Of a stretch of 28,059 nt of DNA, positions 1 through 7,630 are shown one piece after another. Position numbers and translations under genes: made by a program. The stretch is from the NCBI GenBank assembly GCA_035458585.1, contig DATHZN010000037.1:1-28059 (forward strand). The letters are read 5' to 3'. Under the pieces are notes generated by a model. It ran no database searches. It was not told the DNA's origin and was given only the letters and a program-made list of their open reading frames with translations. This stretch comes from Marinobacterium_E sp035458585. GTDB lineage: Bacteria > Pseudomonadota > Gammaproteobacteria > Pseudomonadales > Balneatricaceae. Numbering within the stretch: the first letter of the stretch is position 1; every line of letters begins with the position of its first letter.

Positions 1-149
1 GTCAGGATAATCTGGCTGCGGTCGGGGCATTTAATCACTAACATCGCGCCGTTATTGTCGTAATCGAGATCAGACTCAGCGTCGTCCAGCAGCTCTTCGA
101 TCTGGTTAAGGGTCTCTTCAACACGGCTTAGGTAGAGGGCGTCGCTCAT
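1..149 (-). CDS. cyaY: Iron-sulfur assembly protein CyaY (frataxin), N-terminal part, cut by window start
   Basis: About 49 residues are visible, starting MSDALYLSRVEETLNQIEEL. The start ATG at 147-149 has an AGGAG Shine-Dalgarno five bases upstream. The visible part is the first helix with the acidic ridge (ELLDDAESDLDYD) and the beginning of the beta-sheet (GAMLVIKCPDRSQIIL), the frataxin pattern. Known for the family: CyaY binds iron and modulates the IscS/IscU iron-sulfur assembly machinery in the cytoplasm. It lies divergently from lptM-lysA, the arrangement seen in Enterobacteria and Pseudomonas, which supports the call. A TATACT -10-like hexamer (182-187, - strand) may serve it, but I see no good -35. 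The C-terminal half is outside the window. Confidence 0.9.
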   Translation of the reverse strand, partial: MSDALYLSRVEETLNQIEELLDDAESDLDYDNNGAMLVIKCPDRSQIIL

Positions 150-253
150 CACAGCTCCTGCTCGTGAAAACTAAAGACCCGAGTATATCAGTTTCAATGG
201 GTTATACGCAGATCAAAATGTTTCTGTTGTCGCTTCAATCGCGGCTCTCAGGC

Positions 254-259
254 TATAAT
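254..259 (+). promoter_or_regulatory. Candidate -10 box of the lptM-lysA operon
   Basis: A perfect TATAAT lies 37 bases before the lptM start, in the short divergent gap with cyaY. The sequence 16-18 bases upstream does not resemble TTGACA (the nearest TTG-like hexamer, 227-232, would leave a 21-base spacer). If this is a promoter, its -35 is weak or it depends on an activator. Inference from sequence only. Confidence 0.35.
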
Positions 260-296
260 CGGCACCATAATTTACGTTTAAGTTGGAGGCGCACGT

Positions 297-404
297 ATGC
301 GACTGATGGCAGCGATTATCGTCAGTCTGGTGTTGGTAGGTTGTGGTCAGAAAGGCCCACTGTCGATCCCGGGCGATGCCGCAAGCGAGCAAACCAACGG
401 TTAA
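297..404 (+). CDS. lptM: LptM (YifL-type) small lipoprotein
   Basis: This 35-residue reading frame starts at ATG 297 and ends at TAA 402-404. It has a short hydrophobic signal (MRLMAAIIVSLVLVG) and a lipobox LVGC with the lipidated cysteine at residue 16, followed at once by GQKGPL, the signature of the LptM/YifL (LppL) family. Known for the family: LptM is an outer-membrane lipoprotein that helps mature the LptD/LptE lipopolysaccharide translocon. The short polar tail (SIPGDAASEQTNG) is typical. An AGTTGGAGG Shine-Dalgarno region lies upstream. Its position between cyaY and lysA is the conserved one. It is easily missed because of its length and because a longer spurious frame crosses it. 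Confidence 0.88.
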   Translation: MRLMAAIIVSLVLVGCGQKGPLSIPGDAASEQTNG

Positions 405-414
405 GAGATTGATG

Positions 415-1671
415 ATGGATAGTTTTGAATACCGCGATGGCGATCTTCATTGCGAAGAGGTGTCGCTTTCAGCAATTGCTGATCAGGTGGGTACACCCGT
501 TTATGTCTACTCGCGCGAAGCTCTGGAGCGGGCATACCTCGGATACGCGCAAGCGCTCGAGGGGCGTGAAGCGCTTATCTGTTTTGCTATGAAATCTAAC
601 TCTAACCTGGCTGTTTTGAATGTGCTGGCACGTCTTGGAGCCGGCTTCGATATTGTCTCAGGCGGTGAACTGGAACGTGCACTCAGAGCAGGTGCTGATC
701 CGTCGAAGATCGTTTTCTCGGGTGTCGGAAAACAGGCTCATGAAATTGCGCGCGCGCTGGAGGTGGGAATTCACTGCTTCAATATCGAGTCGGAAGCCGA
801 GCTCTACCGCGTAAACGAAGTGGCTGTCAGCTGTGGTAAGGTGGCCAGGGTCTCTTTCCGAGTAAATCCAGACGTAGATGCTGGAACTCACCCCTATATA
901 TCGACTGGTCTGAAAGAGAATAAGTTCGGTATTGCCATTGAAACGGCGCCAGAGGTGTATGCAAAAGCCTCAGCGTTAAGCAATGTTGAGGTGGTCGGTG
1001 TCGACTGCCACATTGGTAGCCAGCTGACAGAGCTAAGTCCTTTCCTTGATGCCCTAGATCGCTTACTGGCACTCATTGATACCCTCGCTGGGCAGGGTAT
1101 TCATATTCGTCATCTTGATTTGGGCGGCGGTCTGGGTGTCTGTTACACAAATGAGACCCCACCCACACCCGCGGCTTACATCGACGCAATCAGTGAGCGT
1201 CTCGGTGACCGTGACCTTAAACTGGTATTTGAGCCTGGCCGCTCAATTACAGCAAATGCCGGCGTACTGCTGACGCAGGTAGAGTTTCTAAAAGAGAATG
1301 GTGATAAGAACTTTGCCATTATCGACGCAGCGATGAACGATCTTATTCGCCCGGCACTTTACAGTGCTTATCAGGAGATCATCCCGTTGCGTGAGGTGTC
1401 TACCGCTGAGCGCAAGCATTGGGATTTAGTGGGTCCTATATGCGAAACGGGTGACTTTCTTGGAAAAGATCGTGAGTTGGCACTTACTCCTGGAGACCGA
1501 TTGGCGGTCTGCTCGGCGGGTGCTTACGGCTTCGTAATGGCGTCGAACTACAACACCCGCCCGCGTGTCGCTGAGGTGATGGTTGATGACGATCGCTTCC
1601 AGGTGGTGCGCGAGCGCGAAACCTTTGAAGATCTGATTCGTGGTGAGCATCTGCTGGCTGAGGTGGAGTAA
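415..1671 (+). CDS. lysA: Diaminopimelate decarboxylase
   Basis: LysA decarboxylates meso-diaminopimelate to L-lysine, the last step of lysine synthesis, using PLP in the cytoplasm. The product is 418 residues, the usual length. The PLP lysine is K60 in CFAMKSNSNLAVLN. Further landmarks are the GSQ-type motif VDCHIGSQL, the glycine-rich phosphate loop HLDLGGGLGV, EPGRSI, and the catalytic cysteine region GPICETGDF near the C-terminus. ATG 415 is preferred because the protein begins MDSFEYRDG like Pseudomonas LysA and an AAGAG lies seven bases upstream; ATG 412 is adjacent and possible, while the ATG at 343 sits inside lptM and adds non-homologous residues. It follows lptM by 10 bases and overlaps dapF by one base, so the two lysine-pathway genes are translationally coupled. 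Confidence 0.96.
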   Translation: MDSFEYRDGDLHCEEVSLSAIADQVGTPVYVYSREALERAYLGYAQALEGREALICFAMKSNSNLAVLNVLARLGAGFDIVSGGELERALRAGADPSKIVFSGVGKQAHEIARALEVGIHCFNIESEAELYRVNEVAVSCGKVARVSFRVNPDVDAGTHPYISTGLKENKFGIAIETAPEVYAKASALSNVEVVGVDCHIGSQLTELSPFLDALDRLLALIDTLAGQGIHIRHLDLGGGLGVCYTNETPPTPAAYIDAISERLGDRDLKLVFEPGRSITANAGVLLTQVEFLKENGDKNFAIIDAAMNDLIRPALYSAYQEIIPLREVSTAERKHWDLVGPICETGDFLGKDRELALTPGDRLAVCSAGAYGFVMASNYNTRPRVAEVMVDDDRFQVVRERETFEDLIRGEHLLAEVE

Positions 1672-2504
1672 TGCAACTGCGCTTTACCAAAATGCATGGT
1701 TTGGGCAACGATTTTATGGTGATTGACGCTATCTCACAGAAGGTACGTCTCAACCCGGATCTGGTGCGTCAACTGGCTGATCGCAATCGCGGTGTCGGCT
1801 TTGACCAACTGTTGTTGGTAGAACCACCCTCCGAACCCGATATGGATTTCAACTACCGCATTTACAATGCTGATGGGTCTGAGGTGGAGCACTGTGGTAA
1901 TGGTGCCCGCTGCTTTGCGCAGTTTGTTCGAGATAAAGGTTTGGTACTGCGCGACATCATCAAGGTGAAAACCGCGCGCGGCAAAGCGGTCCTCAACATT
2001 ACCGGCCGTGACATGGTCGAGGTTGATATGGGCGCCCCTGAACTTGATCCTGCTCAGATCCCCCTGTCAGCAGATCAACAGTCGACGGTTTACCGTTTTG
2101 AGCTCGAGGGGCATGGCGATATTGAACTGGGCGCAGTCTCGATGGGCAATCCCCATGGCGTAATACTGGTCGACTCGGTCGACCGTGCACCGGTCGAAGA
2201 GTTAGGACCTATGTTGGAGTCCCACGCTCGCTTTCCTAACCGCGCTAACATCGGTTTCATGCAGGTGGTCAATCGTAATGAGATACGCCTGCGTGTTTAC
2301 GAGCGCGGTGCGGGCGAGACTCAAGCCTGCGGCACTGGCGCCTGCGCCGCCGTAGTTTCTGGCGTGCTGCGGGGGTTGCTGGATGCTGATGTTAAGGTCC
2401 ATCTGCCGGGCGGTGACCTGCAGATCCATTGGGAGGGTGAAGGCTCACCTGTGTTGATGACAGGGCCTGTTGCGAGTGTTTACGAGGGGCAGATTTTTCT
2501 ATGA
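1671..2504 (+). CDS. dapF: Diaminopimelate epimerase
   Basis: DapF interconverts LL- and meso-diaminopimelate, supplying both lysine (through LysA next door) and peptidoglycan. It is 277 residues, normal for the family. The two active-site cysteines that act as acid and base are visible: C75 in EHCGNGARC and C220 in QACGTGACA. The N-terminal MHGLGNDF motif and GNPHGV are also present. Its ATG shares a base with the lysA stop (TAATG) and its TGA overlaps the next start (ATGA), so it sits in a tightly coupled operon. Confidence 0.97.
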   Translation: MQLRFTKMHGLGNDFMVIDAISQKVRLNPDLVRQLADRNRGVGFDQLLLVEPPSEPDMDFNYRIYNADGSEVEHCGNGARCFAQFVRDKGLVLRDIIKVKTARGKAVLNITGRDMVEVDMGAPELDPAQIPLSADQQSTVYRFELEGHGDIELGAVSMGNPHGVILVDSVDRAPVEELGPMLESHARFPNRANIGFMQVVNRNEIRLRVYERGAGETQACGTGACAAVVSGVLRGLLDADVKVHLPGGDLQIHWEGEGSPVLMTGPVASVYEGQIFL

Positions 2505-3172
2505 GTCAGGGAATAAATGAGCAGCAGATCGCCGAGTGGCTCGCGGCCAATCCTGATTTCTTTTCACGCCAGAGCTGGCTATTAGAGAAACTCTACGTGC
2601 CGCATCAGTCTGGCACGGCGGTTTCGTTGGTCGAGCGTCAAACCAGCATGCTGCGTGCTAAAGCGCAGACCCTTCAGACTCACCTCTCTGATATGATCGA
2701 CGCTGCACGCCACAATGACGGTCAGTTTGAGAAGACTAAACGTATGGTGCTCTCACTACTCGAAGCTGATAGCTTTGATGAGATAAGCATTGCACTGGAA
2801 GAGAGTCTCTGTGGCGACTTCAGCGGTGATGAAGTGGAACTGATTCTCTTTAGTGATACGCCCCTAGATGTTAATAATTTGCGGGTTTTACCTCGCTCTC
2901 AAACCTCGCTGGTACAACCGCTGATTGAGACTAACCTGCCTAGCTGCGGACAGTTTAGTGATGCCATGACGCGATTTCTGTTCCGCGATCCAAAGGAGCC
3001 CGTGCGCTCTGTTGCAGCAGTACCGCTGGTCAAGGGAGAGACCTTGGGGGTTTTGGTGATTGGCTCATATGACCCGCACTATTTTCAGTCCAGCCAAGGT
3101 ACAGTATTTCTAGCGTATATTGGCGAGGTTCTGAGCCGAATTCTGGCCCGTCTCATGGGCCACTCTGGCTAG
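2501..3172 (+). CDS. yigA: DUF484 family protein (YigA-like)
   Basis: This 223-residue protein begins INEQQIAEWLAANPDFF, followed by LVERQTSMLRAKAQTL, the conserved N-terminal part of DUF484. A predicted coiled helix (about residues 45-85) leads into a GAF-like alpha/beta domain (about 90-220) with the typical strand RSVAAVPLVKGETLGVLVIGS. I see no catalytic residues. Its function is not established; the GAF-like fold suggests small-molecule or nucleotide sensing, which is inference. The start overlaps the dapF stop by four bases. DUF484 genes are found between dapF and xerC in E. coli (yigA) and Pseudomonas, so the identity rests on both sequence and position. Confidence 0.88.
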   Translation: MSQGINEQQIAEWLAANPDFFSRQSWLLEKLYVPHQSGTAVSLVERQTSMLRAKAQTLQTHLSDMIDAARHNDGQFEKTKRMVLSLLEADSFDEISIALEESLCGDFSGDEVELILFSDTPLDVNNLRVLPRSQTSLVQPLIETNLPSCGQFSDAMTRFLFRDPKEPVRSVAAVPLVKGETLGVLVIGSYDPHYFQSSQGTVFLAYIGEVLSRILARLMGHSG

Positions 3173-3183
3173 GGCTGGAATTG

Positions 3184-4140
3184 ATGCAGGATACTGAGCT
3201 CGAACGCCGCTTTTTGGAGCATCTGCGCGTCGAGCGCCAGTTATCCCCCCAGACCCTTCAGAGTTATGGCCGTGATCTGGCAAAGGCGCGGGAAGAGCTC
3301 AACCGTCTAGAATCCCAGAGTTGGCTTAATCTTAGTGACAAGCCTCTGCGTCGTGCAATTGCTGAGCTCCATGCCGACGGGCTCTCCGGGCGGAGCCTGC
3401 AGCGTTTACTCTCAGCCCTTCGCAGCTTTTATAAGTTCCTCAATCGTGAGGGCCTGACGCAAACTAACCCTGCGCTGGATATTAAGGCACCCAAAGTTCC
3501 GCGGCGCCTGCCCAAAACACTCAGTGCTGACTCTCTCGATGATCTGCTCGATATAGAGACTGATGCGCCACTGGAAATTCGCGATCTGGCTATGATGGAA
3601 CTGCTCTACTCCAGTGGTCTGCGCGTATCGGAGTTAGTCGGTGTTAACCTCTCCGATCTGGATCTGCGCGATACGACGATTCGGGTGATGGGTAAGGGTC
3701 GCAAAGAGCGCCAAGTTCCCATGGGCGGTAAGGCTTGTGTGGCGTTAAAACGTTGGTTGCCTGTTCGTAATACACTAGTGGCATACAACGAGCTTGCGCT
3801 GTTCGTCGGCCAGCGTGGTCGGCGGCTAAGTAGTCGCTCGGTGGAGCAGCGAATGAGGCGCTGGGGTGAGCTTGCAGGCGTGAGTGGTAGCCTTCACCCA
3901 CACAAATTGCGTCACTCATTTGCTACCGAAATGCTGGCCCAGAGCGGTGACCTGCGAGCTGTACAGGAGCTTTTAGGTCATGCCGACATTAGCACCACCC
4001 AGATCTATACCCATCTGGACTTCAACCAATTACAGCAGATCTACCGCTCAGCCCATCCGCGCGCACGATCTAAACCTGACAACAGATCTGAGACCAAAAC
4101 TGAGTCCAGACCGACGGAGAGTACTGATGACGAAGATTAA
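3184..4140 (+). CDS. xerC: Tyrosine recombinase XerC
   Basis: XerC works with XerD at dif to resolve chromosome dimers. The 318-residue product has an N-terminal SAM-like core-binding domain (about 1-90) and a C-terminal catalytic domain. All catalytic residues are present: R147 (SSGLRVSEL), K171 (GKGRKER), H240 and R243 (HPHKLRHSF), H266 (LLGHADIS) and the nucleophile Y275 (TTQIYTH). These match the spacing in E. coli XerC. ATG 3184 is preferred over the TTG at 3181 because an AGGG lies nine bases upstream of it. About 25 residues beyond the usual end form a charged tail rich in Arg, Glu, Ser and Asp, ending TDDED; it overlaps the next gene and carries that gene's ribosome site. Confidence 0.95.
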   Translation: MQDTELERRFLEHLRVERQLSPQTLQSYGRDLAKAREELNRLESQSWLNLSDKPLRRAIAELHADGLSGRSLQRLLSALRSFYKFLNREGLTQTNPALDIKAPKVPRRLPKTLSADSLDDLLDIETDAPLEIRDLAMMELLYSSGLRVSELVGVNLSDLDLRDTTIRVMGKGRKERQVPMGGKACVALKRWLPVRNTLVAYNELALFVGQRGRRLSSRSVEQRMRRWGELAGVSGSLHPHKLRHSFATEMLAQSGDLRAVQELLGHADISTTQIYTHLDFNQLQQIYRSAHPRARSKPDNRSETKTESRPTESTDDED

Positions 4141-4837
4141 GCTGGTTACCTTTGATCTGGACGATACCCTCTGGGCTGTGAGTCCTGTTGTGATCAGGGC
4201 AAACAGGCTCTGCTGGGAGTGGATGCAGGAGCACACCCCCGCCTTCACCGAGCGCTATGTGTTGGAGGATCTCTACGAGGGCTCTGAGCTGCGTCGCCAA
4301 CTACTCGAACGTTACCCGGAGATTACTCACTCAATGACGCTGATACGCCTACGGCTGCTTGAGTTTGGCTACAAGGAGGTCGGGTACTCAGAAGAGGATT
4401 CGAAGCACTGGGCAAATCGTGCATTCGAACTGTTTCATCAACATCGACATGCGGTCGAGCCCTATAAGGATGTCCGCGATATGCTAACGGCGTTAAAAGA
4501 GGCGGGCTACCTCGTTGGCGCTTTGAGTAACGGCAATGCAGAGATTCGGTTGACACCACTGGCGCAGTGGTTTGACTTTCAGTACAACGCGGACGGGGTG
4601 GGTACAGCCAAGCCTCACCCTCTGATGTTCGAGAAGGCACTTGAACACGCGGGTGTCACTGCGACTGAAGCCGTTCATATCGGTGATCACCCGATTAACG
4701 ATGTAAAGGCAGCCAAGGAGCTGGGTTTCAAAACGATATGGGTTAACCCTGAGGGGCTCGACTACCCGCATCAAATCGAGGCTGACCTCATCGTTGAAGA
4801 GCTCTCTGATTTACCGCGCGCGATTGCGAGCCTCTGA
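4127..4837 (+). CDS. yigB: HAD-family phosphatase, YigB-like
   Basis: This 236-residue haloacid-dehalogenase hydrolase has motif I FDLDDTLW (nucleophile D10, acid D12), motif II LSNGN, motif III lysine in GTAKPHP and motif IV HIGDHPINDV. A helical cap of the C1 type lies between motifs I and II. E. coli YigB, encoded right after xerC, dephosphorylates 5-amino-6-(5-phosphoribitylamino)uracil in riboflavin synthesis and FMN in vitro; the same gene order supports orthology, but the substrate is inferred. ATG 4127 overlaps xerC by 14 bases and has GGAGAG five bases upstream. Its TGA abuts the stop of convergent hemW with no base between. Confidence 0.85.
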   Translation: MTKIKLVTFDLDDTLWAVSPVVIRANRLCWEWMQEHTPAFTERYVLEDLYEGSELRRQLLERYPEITHSMTLIRLRLLEFGYKEVGYSEEDSKHWANRAFELFHQHRHAVEPYKDVRDMLTALKEAGYLVGALSNGNAEIRLTPLAQWFDFQYNADGVGTAKPHPLMFEKALEHAGVTATEAVHIGDHPINDVKAAKELGFKTIWVNPEGLDYPHQIEADLIVEELSDLPRAIASL

Positions 4838-5983
4838 TCAATCTAGAAACAGTTCAAGCAGGTCGTTGAGAAACAGTCGCCCTTCACGCGTGGGTAGAGC
4901 AATACCCTGCGTTATCTGCAGCAGGCCTCTGCTCTGAGCCTCATTGAGCTGTGCCGATAGGGTGTCAATTTCAAGTCCTGTTCTCTGCGCGAAGAGATCG
5001 GTCGCAAAACCGTCTGTTAGGCGTAGGGCGTTGAGCATAAACTCAAAGGCACGATCTTCAGATGGTATCTGCTCCTTACCTGCTAGTCGGCTCTCCACTG
5101 CCATATAGCCTTTGGGCTGACGCTGTTTATGACGTCGAGTAATGAGGAGCTGATCGTCTCGCCAGTTGGAGACCTTACCGTGAGCACCCGCTCCGATACC
5201 AATATAGTCGCCAAAGTGCCAGTAATTTAGATTGTGCTGACCCTCTCCGCCTGGCTGGGCAAACGCGGAAATCTCATACTGGCGAAACCCCTCGCTTTCG
5301 AGCAGTGATTGACCCTCTTCTTGAATTTGCCAGAGAGACTCCTCGACAGGCAGCCGGGGTGGCCGTGCGGCGAACTCTGTATTCGGCTCAAGCGTCAGTT
5401 GATACCAGGAAATCTGATCGGGTCGGAGCGCGAGCGCCTGTTTGAGGTCAGCTACGGCCATCGCCGGGGTCTGGTTGGGCAAACCATGCATAAGGTCCAG
5501 GTTGATGCGATCAAATATCTCCCGCGCAGCCTGAGCCGCGGCTATCGCCTCGTCAGCACTGTGTATCCGCCCTAGTGAGGAGAGTGAACCACTGTTAAAA
5601 CTTTGAACGCCGATAGATAGCCGGTTGATGCCAGCTTCGCGGTAACCCAGAAACCGCTCGCGCTCAAAGGTTCCAGGGTTGGCTTCCAGTGTTATCTCAG
5701 CGCCAGGTTCAATAGCGAAAAGGTCAGTGACTGCCGTCAGTATCTGCTCGTAAGCCTCAGCGGTGAACAGACTGGGTGTGCCCCCACCAACAAAGATCGA
5801 GTGGATTGGCCTGTCTGGTACCAGCAATGCTTCGGTCCTGAGGTCCTCGATGAGGGAACTAACGTACTGTTGCTGCGGGATCTCATCGCGCACCTGATGA
5901 GAATTGAAGTCGCAGTATGGGCATTTGCGTACGCACCAGGGCACGTGGATGTAGAGCGACAGCGGTATCGCGGAATGAGGCAC
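4838..5983 (-). CDS. hemW: Radical SAM haem chaperone HemW
   Basis: This 381-residue radical-SAM protein has the cluster-binding cysteines C17-x3-C21-x2-C24 in HVPWCVRKCPYCDF. The residue two after the third cysteine is phenylalanine, as in HemW; true coproporphyrinogen dehydrogenase HemN has a fourth cysteine there. FVGGGTPSLF supplies the SAM-binding glycines and HNLNYWHFGDY matches the HemW HNxxYW haem-linked motif. HemW binds haem and is thought to deliver it to respiratory proteins; older annotation as oxygen-independent coproporphyrinogen oxidase is probably wrong. The start is GTG at 5981-5983, five bases after the rdgB stop, with a weak Shine-Dalgarno, so it probably relies on coupling to rdgB. 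Confidence 0.93.
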   Translation of the reverse strand: MPHSAIPLSLYIHVPWCVRKCPYCDFNSHQVRDEIPQQQYVSSLIEDLRTEALLVPDRPIHSIFVGGGTPSLFTAEAYEQILTAVTDLFAIEPGAEITLEANPGTFERERFLGYREAGINRLSIGVQSFNSGSLSSLGRIHSADEAIAAAQAAREIFDRINLDLMHGLPNQTPAMAVADLKQALALRPDQISWYQLTLEPNTEFAARPPRLPVEESLWQIQEEGQSLLESEGFRQYEISAFAQPGGEGQHNLNYWHFGDYIGIGAGAHGKVSNWRDDQLLITRRHKQRQPKGYMAVESRLAGKEQIPSEDRAFEFMLNALRLTDGFATDLFAQRTGLEIDTLSAQLNEAQSRGLLQITQGIALPTREGRLFLNDLLELFLD

Positions 5984-5988
5984 CCTGC

Positions 5989-6591
5989 TTACCCGAGGAA
6001 CTCAGCTATCTGTTGAGTCAGCATGCTGACGGCTTTGCCTCTGTGGCTAACAGATCTTTTCTGAGCAGGCGTCAGCTCGGCAGCAGTGCACTCAAATTCG
6101 GGGCTCCAGAAAATAGGATCGTAGCCAAAGCCATTATCACCTCGGGGCACTTCAAGTATGCGTCCCTCCCAGCTCCCGACACAAATGAGTGGTGTTGGGT
6201 CGAGTTTGTGACGCATGCAAACTAACACGCAACGGAAACGGGCGGTACGCTTTGCCTCCGGCACGCCGCGCAACGCGGTGAGTAGTTTATCGATATTTTC
6301 CGTGTCTGAGGCACCTGCTCCGGCGTACCGCGCTGAATAGATGCCGGGTGCCCCCTCAAGGAAGTCGACCTCGAGGCCTGAGTCGTCTGATATCGCTGGA
6401 AGCCCCGTATGCTCGCATGCGTTGCGTGCTTTGAGAATCGCATTCTCAACAAAGCTCAGCCCGGTCTCCTCGACATCGATCACACCCAGAGTGCCCTGCG
6501 CTACAACCGCTCTATTCATTGGCTGGAGAATCTCATCGAACTCTCGTAGCTTGCCTTTGTTGCCAGAAGCGAGGACCAGCTTTGTTGACAT
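5989..6591 (-). CDS. rdgB: XTP/dITP pyrophosphatase (non-canonical purine NTPase)
   Basis: RdgB hydrolyses XTP, dITP and ITP to monophosphates and so keeps deaminated purines out of nucleic acids. The 200-residue protein shows the family landmarks in order: VLASGNKGKLREF at the N-terminus, ISDDSGLEVDFLEGAPGIYSARYAG (catalytic aspartates and base-recognition loop), FGYDPIFW, and the C-terminal SHRGKA. It lies between the DUF4426 gene (2-base gap upstream) and hemW (5-base gap downstream), the Pseudomonas order. Confidence 0.96.
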   Translation of the reverse strand: MSTKLVLASGNKGKLREFDEILQPMNRAVVAQGTLGVIDVEETGLSFVENAILKARNACEHTGLPAISDDSGLEVDFLEGAPGIYSARYAGAGASDTENIDKLLTALRGVPEAKRTARFRCVLVCMRHKLDPTPLICVGSWEGRILEVPRGDNGFGYDPIFWSPEFECTAAELTPAQKRSVSHRGKAVSMLTQQIAEFLG

Positions 6592-6593
6592 AG

Positions 6594-7034
6594 TTAGCGA
6601 TCCTCGTAGAAGGTCTGGCTGAAGCGGACTTCGATCGGGCTCATGTTTGGGTCTGGCTGAACTTTTAATACAAAGTTGAGGAGCTCTTCGTCACTGAAGC
6701 GGAAGCTGCTGAGGTAGTAGATGGCATTACCCTCATCGATCTTCGTGAACTCCAGAGGTTTTATCTGTTGCAGCAGATTCCGGGCTTCGCCGGAGATAAT
6801 CGCAGTGACCGGAGTTTTGCCACCATTTGCATCCACTTTCAATACGGATACATTCAGTAGAGCCAATACTTTTGAGCGTGTCAGGCCATTTTTCTGGGCC
6901 ACTTCAGGTGTTATGAAGCTGGAGTTAAAGGCGTTGTAATGAATCTCATAGCCATTCTTTGTCAGGCTCTGCTCCGCCTGAGTTAGGGATGTGAGTAGTG
7001 CTGCACAGAGCAGTACCAGTGCTTTGACCATCAT
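6594..7034 (-). CDS. DUF4426 family exported protein
   Basis: This 146-residue protein has a signal peptide (MMVKALVLLCAALLTSLTQA, probable cleavage after A20), so it should be periplasmic. The mature part has the DUF4426 pattern: a short strand GYEIHYNAFNSSFITPEVAQ, then NGLTRSKVLALLNVSVL and the C-terminal EVRFSQTFYED. No enzymatic motif is visible and no function is established. It is consistently encoded between metW and rdgB in Pseudomonas and relatives. Its ATG overlaps the metW TGA by four bases (ATGA), so it is made together with MetW although it lies in a different compartment. An ATG three bases further in is also possible as start. Confidence 0.85.
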   Translation of the reverse strand: MMVKALVLLCAALLTSLTQAEQSLTKNGYEIHYNAFNSSFITPEVAQKNGLTRSKVLALLNVSVLKVDANGGKTPVTAIISGEARNLLQQIKPLEFTKIDEGNAIYYLSSFRFSDEELLNFVLKVQPDPNMSPIEVRFSQTFYEDR

Positions 7035-7630
7035 GTTCTCCTGCGAGTGATACGGTAGATCGCGATTTCACCGAGCATATTTGGCCAGAGTCTATTACTC
7101 CAGCGCTCCCGGTGCGTATGGTCCACTACGGTACGCTCAATGATTCGGATGTCACGCGCGATACAGAGCCGCTCAAAATCCTTGAAGGTACAGAAGTGAA
7201 TATTCGGTGTGTCATACCACTCGTAAGAGAGAAACTTAGATACTGGCATTTTGCCGCGCATAGCTAGATAGAAACGGGCACGCCAGTGGGCAAAATTGGG
7301 AAAGGTGACAATACCCTCTTTACCGATGCGCAGCATCTCTTCGACTATCAAGTCCGGGCGATTCATGACCTGCAGCGCCTGTGTCATGACAACCGTATCA
7401 AATGAGTCATTCTTGATTGAGGCGAGTCCCTCGTCGATGTTCTTCTCGATGACATTGACCCCACGGGCGATGCAGGCGGTGATATTATCTGGGTCGATCT
7501 CTAAGCCAAGCCCGCGAACGTTAAGGCTCTGCTGCAGGTCTTCGAGCAACTCGCCCTCGCCGCAGCCAAGGTCAAGGACACGAGACTCGGGCTTAAACCA
7601 GGGTTTTATGATCTCCAGATCAGCACGCAT
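7031..7630 (-). CDS. metW: Methionine biosynthesis protein MetW (class I methyltransferase fold)
   Basis: MetW is a 199-residue protein with a Rossmann-type methyltransferase fold; the SAM-binding motif I is VLDLGCGEGELL and the post-I acidic residue is in GLGLEIDPDN. The MetW-specific C-terminal part includes PNIHFCTFKDFE. MetW always accompanies MetX and is reported to bind it and support homoserine acylation; no methyl acceptor is established. The start overlaps the end of metX by 11 bases, indicating translational coupling. Confidence 0.94.
   Translation of the reverse strand: MRADLEIIKPWFKPESRVLDLGCGEGELLEDLQQSLNVRGLGLEIDPDNITACIARGVNVIEKNIDEGLASIKNDSFDTVVMTQALQVMNRPDLIVEEMLRIGKEGIVTFPNFAHWRARFYLAMRGKMPVSKFLSYEWYDTPNIHFCTFKDFERLCIARDIRIIERTVVDHTHRERWSNRLWPNMLGEIAIYRITRRRT

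Noticed and set aside
164..412. 82-codon open frame on the + strand before lysA
   Set aside because: It crosses the promoter region and lptM in a different frame, has no Shine-Dalgarno and no family resemblance; the real small gene is lptM at 297-404.
343..414. Longer start for lysA at ATG 343
   Set aside because: It lies inside lptM in another frame, adds non-homologous residues, and a family-like start with ribosome site exists at 415.
3181..3183. TTG as xerC start
   Set aside because: ATG follows immediately at 3184 with better ribosome-site spacing.
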